DNA from: Rhyzopertha dominica
Lineage: Eukaryota; Arthropoda; Insecta; Coleoptera; Bostrichidae
Assembly (NCBI GenBank): GCA_025024175.1
Contig: QCXZ01000041.1
Location: 10,783,786 to 10,847,785 of the forward strand
Direction: 5' to 3'
Length of the DNA: 64,000 nucleotides
The stretch's first letter is position 1. Every line of letters starts with the position of its first letter. Positions 1 through 12,000 of this stretch are shown in pieces. The position numbers and the translations under genes are program-made. Under the pieces are notes generated by a model. The model was not told where the DNA came from. It ran no database searches and saw only the letters and a list, made by a program, of their open reading frames with translations.

Positions 1-3000
1 GTGAGCTTTTAGGTCTCAAAGTGAGCAATCCGTTTTACAGATCTGATTTGTTATTTTACCTAACACCGCTAGGAAGGGAATCTAAAACACTTTTTTCAGA
101 AGCACGTACGTTTGCGAAAAAGGCAGGTACATCTTTATTATTTTTCCCAACCTTATCTCTATCAAATAACAAAGTATTTAGTTAAAGAGGTATCGCTAAA
201 CCTTCCAAAGTTCTATAGTTTCGAATATTAAGCTAATAAATCGCTAGTGCTAGCATTTTGAGATTAAATACTTACCTATACTTTATGCGGAAATCGGGTT
301 TGACCGTAAGCACACACATGAAAAAGTATTATTGAATTTGTCGAATGCTTTTATATACTTTTTAGATTGAGATTTCAGATTTCCAGAATAGTGCCAATCG
401 CCCTATAATTCACTTTCATTTTCAGGTCATTGATCAAGGCAAACTAAATCTAGAGAATGCTGATTGCGATGGGAACTGTAACAGTAAGTATATATATTCC
501 TGATTAAGTTGATCATCCTTATAACTGAGAAATGGACGCAGTGGTAGTTGGAAATTAGAAATAGTGCACTCGTTAGAAAAATTAAGGACGAGGAATTGTT
601 GGAAAGAGAGATACTGTAATTATCACAAAGTGAGTTTCCAAATGAATACTTAATGTATAAATAGGACATAAGTAAACACAAAGAGAATAAACAATGGAAT
701 AGACCTCCGACAATTTTAAGACTAATTTCTACTTGCATATATAATCTTATATTTGGCCCTTTACTTGGACATATAAATAAACTTCAAAATTGTTTCTAAC
801 ACTTTCTTTTGCCAAAGGCACATTTTTTGCGACCAGTGAGCAACAAAATTTTCATTACAAATAATTGTTATCACTGAATCGTTTCGCTTAATACAAATTA
901 ATTTTTAGCCAACTAGAAGCAAGTGACGTTCTCTGACCATTTTAGATTTTAATAGATTTGCATCCACATATGTTCATAGATCTCTTGGTCGTATTGATTG
1001 TGAACATCCTTGACCTCTAATGTAATGCGCCCGGCAAATACGTCATCATATGGGGAGGTAGATGACAGAAGAGGTATTCAGTCCGCTTCGTAATCTCTGG
1101 GTTATTTGAGCAATACATTTTTGCCCTTTGATGATATTTGGAAAGGCATTTGTGGTAAAAAATAGGGGATGATAATACTAATAATACTAATGCATTATTA
1201 TTATTATTACTATTTAAATATTTTTATTTATTGTGCATCTAACGAAGCTTTTATTATTACATAATCCTTCTTTCTGTCCCATTCTTTTTTTTTCTTTGAC
1301 TTAAGGTTTATTTAGCTTATAGCACGATGTATAATATAATTATATTATAATAGATGGAATACCTAGTTTTTTTTTTAAAGACTGTGCCTCAATTTTTACA
1401 ACTCCTCTGTATTATATTTTCAACCTTATACTTCAAACATCAAAATTTCCAGAGCTTTGGAAGTCAACCTACGTATGTTTTATATTAAAAAAAGGAAACA
1501 TCAATAATATTAAATACTATCGGCCAATCTCACTCATCTGTAAGTCTTCGAATCTTTAATGCATAAGAACATCGCCAAATGTATTAATAATTTTGTATCA
1601 TCATTTTAGCATGGCTTTATGCCCAAGAGGTCCACTGTGACCAACTTGGCCTGCTTCAGCCAATTTGTTTCTGAAGTACTTGACTCTCAAGGTCAAGTTG
1701 ACGTCATATTTATTGATTTTCGAAATGCGTTTCATCGAATTGATCATTACATTCTCCTAGCTAAATTGGAAGGGTTTGGTTGCACGCCTGCACTTATCCA
1801 ACTGATTAAATCATATCTTATTTGGAGAGAAAATAGGGTTCGCTATGCTAACTTTGTCTCTAACCCATTTTGGCCAAACTCTGGTGTTCTTCAAGGATCC
1901 AATTTAGGTCCCCTTTTGTTTATTCTAATTATCAACGACCTACCAGACTCATTAAATTGTTATAAATTATTGTTTGTAGACGACCTTAAATTGTTCACTA
2001 ACATTTCTTCTTCAGGCAACTGTTTGATCCTTCAAAACGACTTATATTCTTTAAACAACGTGAGTAGTATAGGTAGACCGATTCTGGGCCAAACCACCAC
2101 CACCACAACCACCACAACCGATTCTAGGCCCACCACCACCACAGGTAGACCGATTCTGGGCCAAACCACCACCACCAACACCACCACCACCACCACCACC
2201 ACCACAACCGATTCTCGGCCATCCACCACCACAGGTACACCGAACTTGGGCCCCAACACCAAAAGTATGGGAACACCAAAACTGATTTACATCTTCCTAA
2301 TAAACAGGGGTCATTAAACCTATCTTGACTGATCGTTACTAGAGCGTAAACATTTGCGAGATGCAACCTGATGCCATACCTGACCGCGTGACATTAGACG
2401 GGTAATCGCGATATCTGTAATGCGATATCGTACGTGACTTCGTGAATACAGGCATGAAATCGCGAAACCTATAATTTGACATCGTACGCGACTTCGTGAC
2501 TTTAGCCTTGAAACCATGAAACCTGTAAACTAATGATGCTGCGTGATTGTGTGACATTTATTTAATCTAAGCGGTATCTAGTATGCGAACTATTTGTGTG
2601 TTCAACAAATACACTAAAATTGCAATACTCGGTAGTTTTGACATGTCTACAAAGTGATGTATGACTTTTAATAAGGCTTTTGCTATTTTACATTATTTAG
2701 AATTTAGTGCTACATTTTGTGATTTAAGGGTACAAATTTAGGTGCTGTTAATAGAATAAGACTGAGCACTACTTTTTGTTTAGTATTTATTGCACATTTC
2801 TAGATCGTACACAATTTTATTCTTATTCAATAATATCATTTCTAACATACATATTTTGTTAGCATTCAAAGGAGATAAATTAAGATACAACTCTATTTCT
2901 TTTTCAATTTCCTGGCTCCTTAATTTTTTTACTTTGTTTAGTACTGAAGTATAAAAACATTGAAAATCTTGGCGCATCAGATACTCTAGCTTACAATCTA

Positions 3001-6000
3001 CAATATGTGTTATTTGAAATAAATTTTTGGTTGTTTCATACCCCAAGAATATCTCGCTGTAAGGGCCGATTATTCTGAGCACCTTCACTTTCTTATACTC
3101 CTCTAAATGAATGTTGTAGTTAGTGAACTTATACACAGTGTCAGCAGCAGTTTGATTTTCGAAGTAGTCCATGATGGGATTCCTATGCTGTAAAAACTCG
3201 TTCCACTCGACCAATCCAAACGCAACTGCATTACGTGCTGATACTATCCGAACAGATGGAAGAAGATCTACTGGTGAAATTCCTACTTCCAAAGTTTTGG
3301 TGTTGCTCTTATTCAGCACATAATGTGTAGATCCAACGAATGGTCCATCTTGGATAGCACCTTCTCTTTCCATGGCTCGTCAGCTTTTTCTATTTGCTGT
3401 TTAACAAAGACTGTTAAATTCGTGAAGCGCTCATATAGCTATGTATCATATTATTCTTAAAATCTAGAATACATACCACTAAAGGATATGAAATAGTATT
3501 ATGCCACTATCACACGATCACGTCTCACCACTAAAACACTGAACAGTGCACAGAAGACTGATGGTACTGTAACTGACAGTGCTTCATTAACCACTTGAAT
3601 ATATACCGCAGAAACATGTTCTAGAACGTTCTCGAAATGCTGACAGCAGAAATATTGAACAATTATGGGTTTATATTTCGCTTACTAAGCACATAGCTCT
3701 ACAATTCCCTTGTATTATATTTCGCTGACTACTCTCCTTTACACATTTATAGTGGAATATGACAAGTTCTAACAAGTCGATTCCAGGAATATATTACTCC
3801 TTTTATAAGAATTTCAGTTGTCTAGAAAATTCTACCTGTTCATACTTGCAACAAACCAGATCACTAGAAAGAGGTGTCGAGATTAACGAGGGATAGCGTT
3901 CTATCGTCGTTGAATTCTGTTACACCTCCAATCTTCTAACAAGCGTGGAATAAAATGGAACACGATATCATTTGTAGTATATGTCTAGAGATATTTATTT
4001 TACCAGTGGTTTTAAATTGCTCCCATGTTTTTTGCAATTACTGCGTTTGTAAATGGAGAAAAAGTTCAAATACTTGTCCATTATGTCGCCAAATTATACA
4101 GCAAATTTCACCTTCCGCGCCAATGGCAGAAGCAGTTTTGAAGGTAAATAGTGTAATCCTTTTAGTAATATTATTACTAATGTTCTATTCAGTTTCTAGA
4201 TTCCAAGAGTGAATATGAACTAGAAGATAGAAGAAAAACGGAAACTGAGCGCATGGGGAGCACGTCCAGAGGTGAAGATGAACAATGGGCAGATATGCTT
4301 TCAGACTTCGAACTCGATGCAATTGATATTTTTATTATACATATTGTTTTAGGTACCGTAGATTGAAATAAAAGATATTTAAATTAGTACTTGTTTATTA
4401 TACAAATATTTCTGCATTACATTTATAGTGGTAATTGCACAAAAGCATGTACTTAAATCATGGGCAAAACAAGGAGGTTCTACAATATAATGTTTGAGTG
4501 AAAATTGAACATCATTTTCTATATTATACACTTTTATCCTATCAGGTAAATATTTTTTAAGAAAATTAACTTTCAGTAGTCCTTTGCAATAAATTATAGA
4601 TTCTCCAAATGTAACGCGTTGGAGTATGCAAGGTAGTTCCTTTAAACTTGTAAAACCAGTATTCCAACGGATGCCATGATGAAATTTTTCCACCCAACGC
4701 ACCTGTCTCTTTTCCTTTTCACCCAATTGTGTGTACGGATGCGGAGCTCGGAAAACGTAATGTGCCGTTCTTCTACCGTTTGTTACAGCAAGTTCTTTTA
4801 ACACAAAGCCAGGAACTGTGAATCCTTGTATGTCTACTAACAGCATCTTAAAGTTTTCTGACTTCCCCGCCTAGCGGCCTATATTCAACGATAGTATCGT
4901 GAATAATAAGAGCATACACAACGGCATCTTGGGGAAAATTGCGCATCCCCTCCATTTCAATTTTGACATCAACTACACTTGTTTTAATAGCTTCGTTTTG
5001 TTTTGAACAGTCCAAAATAAAGAGTGGATTATTTTTAAATTCATCATAACTCATAAGTGGTTCAGCGGAACGACCTAAATAACTGTTCTGGAAGTTAATG
5101 TAATTGATGTATGCAGTGGCATACTTATTTTTATCAAAATCTAAATTCCATTGCTGATATGGGTATGATTCGGAATTGAGGTATAACTTTATATTGGTAA
5201 TATTGAGATGGTCAAAGTTACTAGCTATTTGTAATTTATTATTTTTTCTGTTCCTCTGAAACCCTAGTACTACATATCTAGGTTTCTCCAAGTTTGAAGA
5301 GGACCGGACTTGCCATACATCTAATTTTGTAGGTTTCAAGGCAGGTAATTCATAAATTTCCCAACGCCGAAAGGCCATTGTTATAAGAGCATCCTGATTA
5401 ACTTGCTTTAGCAATTCAAGCCGTATAGCGTCATTTACTGTTACGTGTGGAACCCGCCATTCAATCCTTGAGATATCGATAGACGCTTCGGTATCTACAC
5501 TAACATAGCAGTTCTCATCTCTTCCACTACGTATTAGAATTAATTCCTGTCTTACGTTCATTAACACCTTCTTATAATCGCGAGCAAAACCAAGTAAAAA
5601 TTCAAGTGGAATTAGTACACAAAAAGTACCATCATCATTAATTTCATTATATACACCAATTCCAGACCACCCTGCCACACTGAGACCTCTGCACTCTGCA
5701 GAATTATACAATAATAACCCCAAAATACTTGATGTTATACCTGGTTCTTTACAAAAATCTACTACAACACCGTTAATCTCAAACCTAATTTCTTTAAATA
5801 AAAACGCGAATGCATTGTTGGTAATATGCGCTCCTTTACTAACGTCTTCCTTTGATAGTTTCCCTTCTATGTAGATATGGCTAGCGTATGTTGCTGTAAT
5901 TAGGTCCTGGCATTGTATGGCTATCCGTATTTCATCTGATTTCTGGTATTGACTTGATCCGTAAGGAAGGTAGGTGTGGAGTTCTTCTCGAATTATGGAT

Positions 6001-9000
6001 TCGTCGAATCCTATTCCTTGGAAAACTTCTAGATTGCTCATTGCGAACTTTGAGACCGATAGATAACAGAAAGTTTATATCTTCAGGTGTTAACTCACCA
6101 ACATCTGAATAGTAAATGGTGGTATTTGATCGATTATTACAGCTTATATTACTGTAATCAATTCCCATATTTTTTTAATTCTAGTCTTATCGTAACTAAT
6201 TCTTGACCAAAATCGATAGATTCACCGTCTTGATTGGTAAGTTTCAACGCAATATTGTCTACACAGCGTGTTGTGATTGGTAAATATAGGATATTTTGTG
6301 GTTCCTTTATTATTCTTTCCCCCGGTTCCACATCTAATGCGAATTCAAATAATGTGTGAACGGCTGCACCATTGCAATATGCTCCGGAAGTAATATTGCA
6401 CTCTACACGAATGCTAGTGGCTGGCGAGATACGTACATCCAAGTCGGATTCGTGATTTTCATTAGCATTTAGTATCCGTGGAGAGTAACCTAGCATGCGA
6501 CCTATAGAATCCGAAGGCCGAAAATCTATCGTATAAGTGCTATACAGTAAACACTTCAGTGTATTAATATTAGGAGTCAGTGAAAATGAATTGCTTCCTA
6601 GAGACAACTGTTTATTTATATATTCGTTAAGTGCAGTTATTTCATAGGCACCGTCAGGTATTGTTAGTACATTTTCAGATCCGTAATATATTTTATTGTT
6701 ACCCTCGCATATATTACGTAATGCATTGCAACTATAAAATGCAACTAGCCCAATACTATATTGACACGTTGGATTCAGCTCAATTGGTGGAAAATATGAA
6801 GCGCTAAGACAGTTTCCAGCACCTGTAAGCGTAAACGTAACGGACATGACTGATACATTTCCACGCTTACGGTGCTATTTATATAAAAACTTTAAACACA
6901 AATGCCCACAGTTATAAGTGCCATAATTTTGGTATCTGTCATAGTTGTAAGAGATTTTGCTGTTACATCCGAAATATTCTTGAAGTTCTAACGGTGGTCG
7001 CAGATCACCAAAGCTATCAAAATATTCAACTTGATTGCCCTTTTTCCTGTATGCCACCCAATGGGTACCTGGACCATTGCAGTCATCTAAATTGACTATA
7101 CCGCTTTCCCATTTATACGGAGCTGTGGGCAACTGATTCCGCATAAATACACCTCTAAAATTGGATATTCCTTTTGAAAAGTTGATGATATCAATTTCTG
7201 TTAGGGGTCGCTGTGGTAACAGCTTCATAATTAGTTTTTTGACGGTTGAATGTAAAGCCCTAAACCTGTTTTATGAGGTCCTAAGTACAATCCTTTTCCT
7301 TTTTGGCCTAATGCTATACATTCCATTGCTTTGTTGTGCCGTTTAGCTTCAATCATTTGCTCATTTGCAGCCTTCGAGTCTTTCACAGCTCTTGCGATTT
7401 GGCTAGCTCCACCAGCTAAAGCTCCAAGAGCTGTCAACCCTCCAAAGATGGCAGGAAAGCAACGGCAGGAAACCTCCTGATTTAGGTATTGGTATAACTC
7501 TCGGCGTTGATATGGTTCTCTTACCCCCAGCTGCTTTTACAATATTTCGGGCACAGGCTAGAGCTATTTTAGCTGAATCTTCTACTGACAATGGGCCTAG
7601 CCTCTTTAACTGCTTCGTAGTCTCTTTAACGATCGATCCGAATGTCTTTTTCCCAACCTTCTTTAGACCTCTCCCTATTTAGCTTTTGTTGTTTTCTTTA
7701 GACCCATTCCCAATTTTCTCTTAACTTTCATGGCATTGGTGACAAGCCATGCAGCAGTTTTTTCACCCATGCTGGAGTCGTTAGCCTGTACTCTCCGCCA
7801 AGCTTCCTGTTCTAACACAGCGTCTGCTTCGTGTCTCTTTNCTATGTCTCTATGAATCGAGTATGCTATATCGTGGGTCTTACAGGCTGCATCTAAAGGA
7901 TTGATGCCTTGGTCACCACGTCTCAGACGATCGTGTAATTTGGTACCTGCACCACAATACTGATAATAAGGCGTAATATGGCACTCGAACGGTAATTTAT
8001 TTATAACGTCGTTGAGAATGCCGTTTCCTCGATGGTTGGTACACATTTGAGAAGTAAATCGCTTTTCCACTCTATATATAGCCGCAGGACGATAGAAAAG
8101 CGTCAGAAGCATGAGAGTTGTCAAACAGAAGCAAACTATTCCAGTGGAGAACTGGGATATAATTGCATCTATCCCCATAAAGCTCACAGTCCGTTATTAC
8201 CAAGCTCAATCAGAGCTGTAATATGCGGTCCTTCGAATTGTGGTAAAACGAATGCAATGTTGAGTCTTCTTATAAATCCATATGGATTAAAATTTGAAAA
8301 TATTTATATATATCTAAGTCTCTCCACCAACCTAAATATCAAATACTGGCAGAAATTCTCAAACCTATAAATGAGCTCGGATATTACACTTTTGACACTC
8401 ATGAGGAGGTAATTGACCCTTCTAACGCAAAGCCAAATTCAATTTTTGTATTTGATGACGTCATATGTGAAAAGCAGGAGCGCGTTCGAGATTATTTTAG
8501 CAGAGGGAGGCACAATGCGGTTGACTGCTTTTATCTTTCACAAACATATACTCGTATACCGAAACACCTTATTCGTGACAATGTTAATTTCTTGATCCTG
8601 TTTAAGCAGGATGATCTCAATTTGAAACATGTTTATGATGACCATGTCACAACTGACATGACATATCAGAAATTTAAAACAATATGTAAGGAGTGTTGGA
8701 AAGACAAATATGGCTTCTTAACAATAGACAAAGACAACTCTGGTGTAGGCCGATACCGTAAGGGATTTGATACATTCATTCATTTATTTGTAATTAGCTC
8801 TGAACTGCTTTTCAACTGCTCTCAAACCGCCCCTGAACCGTTCCCGAACCGCTCCTGCAACCGCTCACGAACCAGCTCTAGAAACCGCTCCTGAACCCGC
8901 TCTACGATACCGGCTCTGAACCGCTCCTGAAACCGCTTACGAAACCGCCTCATGAACCGCTCCTGAAACTCGCTCTGACCAGCCACCTGCTGAAACCGCT

Positions 9001-12000
9001 GCCTGAAGCCGCTCTAGAATACCGCTCACAAACCGCTCCTGAACCGCTCACGAACCGCTCAGAACCGCTCCTGAACCGCTCTGAACCGCTCCTGAACCGC
9101 TCTGAACCGCTCCTGAACCGCTCCTGAACCGCTCCTGAACCGCTCCGAACCGCTCACAAACCGCTCTGAACCGCTCCTGAACCGCTCTGAACCGCTCCTG
9201 AACCGCTCCTGAACCGCTCCTGAACCGCTCCGAACCGCTCAACCGCTCTGAACCGCTCCTGAACCGCTCACGAACCGCTCTGAACCGCTCTGAACCGCTC
9301 ACGAACCGCTCTGAACCGCTCACGAACCGTTCCCTCTNNNNNNNNNNNNNNNNNNNNNNNNNNNNNNNNNNNNNNNNNNNNNNNNNNNNNNNNNNNNNNN
9401 NNNNNNNNNNNNNNNNNNNNNNNNNNNNNNNNNNNNNTTAGGTATTGGTATAACTCTCGGCGTTGATATGGTTCTCTTACCCCCAGCTGCTTTACAATAT
9501 TCGGGCACAGGCTAGATATTTTAGCTGAATCTTCTACTGACAATGGGCTAGCCTCTTTAACTGCTTCGTAGTCTCTTTAACGATCGATCCGAATGTCTTT
9601 TTCCCAACCTTCTTTAGACCTCTCCCTATTTTTAGCTTTTGTTGTTTTCTTTTAGACCCATTCCCAATTTTCTCTTAACTTTCATGGCATTGGTGACAAG
9701 CCATGCAGCATTTTTTCACCCATGCTGGAGTCGTTAGCCTGTACTCTCCGCCAAGCTTCCTGTTCTAACACAGCGTCTGCTTCGTGTCTCTTTTGCTATG
9801 TCTCTATGAATCGAGTATGCTATATCGTGGGTCTTACAGGCTGCATCTAAAGGATTGATGCCTTGGTCACCACGTCTCAGACGATCGTGTAATTTGTACC
9901 CTGCACCACAATACTGATAATAAGGCGTAATATGGCACTCGAACGGTAATTTATTTATAACGTCGTTGAGAATGCCGTTTCCTCGATGGTTGGTACACAT
10001 TTGAGAAGTAAATCGCTTTTCCACTCTATATATAGCCGCAGGACGATAGAAAAGCGTCAGAAGCATGAGAGTTGTCAAACAGAAGCAAACTATTCCAGTG
10101 GAGAACTGGGATATAATTGCATCTAATCCCCATAAAAGCTCACAGTCCGTTATTACCAAGCTCAATCAGAGCTGTAATATGCGGTCCTTCGAATTGTGGT
10201 AAAACGAATGCAATGTTGAGTCTTCTTATAAATCCATATGGATTAAAATTTGAAAATATTTTATATATATTCTAAGTCTCTCCACCAACCTAAATATCAA
10301 ATACTGGCAGAAATTCTCAAACCTATAAATGAGCTCGGATATTACACTTTTGACACTCATGAGGAGGTAATTGACCCTTCTAACGCAAAGCCAAATTCAA
10401 TTTTGTATTTGATGACGTCATATGTGAAAAGCAGGAGCGCGTTCGAGATTATTTTAGCAGAGGGAGGCACAATGCGGTTGACTGCTTTTATCTTTCACAA
10501 ACATATACTCGTATACCGAAACACCTTATTCGTGACAATGTTAATTTCTTGATCCTGTTTAAGCAGGATGATCTCAATTTGAAACATGTTTATGATGACC
10601 ATGTCACAACTGACATGACATATCAGAAATTTAAAACAATATGTAAGGAGTGTTGGAAAAGACAAATATGGCTTCTTAACAATAGACAAAGACAACTCTG
10701 GTGTAGGCCGATACCGTAAGGGATTTGATACATTCATTCATTTATTGTAATTAGCTCTGAACTGCTTTTCAACTGCTCTCAAACCGCCCCTGAACCGTTC
10801 CCGAACCGCTCCTGAACCGCTCACGAACCGCTCAGAACCGCTCCTGAACCGCTTACGAACCGCTCTGAACCGCTCCTGAACCGCTTACGAACCGCTCTTG
10901 AACCGCTCCTGAACCGCTCTGAACCGCACCTGAACCGCTCCTGAACCGCTCTGAACCGCTCACAAACCGCTCCTGAACCGCTCACGAACCGCTCAGAACC
11001 GCTCCTGAACCGCTCTGAACCGCTCCTGAACCGCTCTGAACCGCTCCTGAACCGCTCCTGAACCGCTCCTGAACCGCTCCGAACCGCTCACAAACCGCTC
11101 TGAACCGCTCCTGAACCGCTCTGAACCGCTCCTGAACCGCTCCTGAACCGCTCCTGAACCGCTCTGAACCGCTCACAAACCGCTCCTGAACCGCTCACGA
11201 ACCGCTCCTGAACCGCTCTGAACCGCTCCTGAACCGCTCCTGAACCGCTCCTGAACCGCTCCGAACCGCTCACAAACCGCTCTGAACCGCTCCTGAACCG
11301 CTCTGAACCGCTCCTGAACCGCTCCTGAACCGCTCCTGAACCGCTCCGAACCGCTCACAAACCGCTCTGAACCGCTCCTGAACCGCTCACGAACCGCTCT
11401 GAACCGCTCACGAACCGTTCCCGTTCTGTACCGTTACTGAATCGGTCTGAAGCGCGCTCGAAGGCTTCTACTTTTAGCGATATAAATATAATTACATACT
11501 ACCGTTATTAACAGACTGTTTGGTATCAACAAATGAAATAAAAAAAGAATACGAAAACGGGCAATTTACTAGAGAGGGAGAAAGCAATGCGTCATGATTG
11601 GAGTCAAAGAGCAAGTTGTTCTTGAGCTACATAAACCAGCTCGTCGCAATTTCAAGCGGCGACATACCCTGATTAAAGGCTTTGATGACCTTTGGCAAGC
11701 TGATTTAATGGAACTACTACCTTATGCTAAAATAAATAAAGGATATAAATATGTTTTGGTAGTTATTGACTGTTATTCAAAATTTGTGTGGACCCGTCCT
11801 CTAAAAACCAAAACTGGAATCGAAACATCTAAAGCAGTTGAGGATATATTCAAACAGGGTCGCGTTCCAAAAAACTTGCAGACAGATAGAGGCAAAGAAT
11901 TCTATAACGTACACTGGAGCAAAATCATGAACGCTTACAGAGTTAATCACTACTCAACATATAGTGTAAAAAAGGCAGCAATAGCTGAACGCGTAATACG

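Noticed and set aside
2032..2366. Open frames rich in Val, Thr or Trp on both strands
   Set aside because: They are translations of ACC/CCA repeats in the Polinton inverted repeat.
7478..10755. True tandem duplication of the PLA2/ATPase genes as a copy-number adaptation
   Set aside because: The second copy abuts a 100-N gap and both copies end in the same repeat with homopolymer indels, which fits misassembly better.
9048..11358. Repetitive SGSERF/AVQERF proteins on the minus strand
   Set aside because: The period follows the GAACCGCTC minisatellite; no start context, no non-repeat domain, and units change frame.
8800..11430. CRISPR-like array
   Set aside because: Units are contiguous 10-12-mers without unique spacers, in a eukaryotic transposon.
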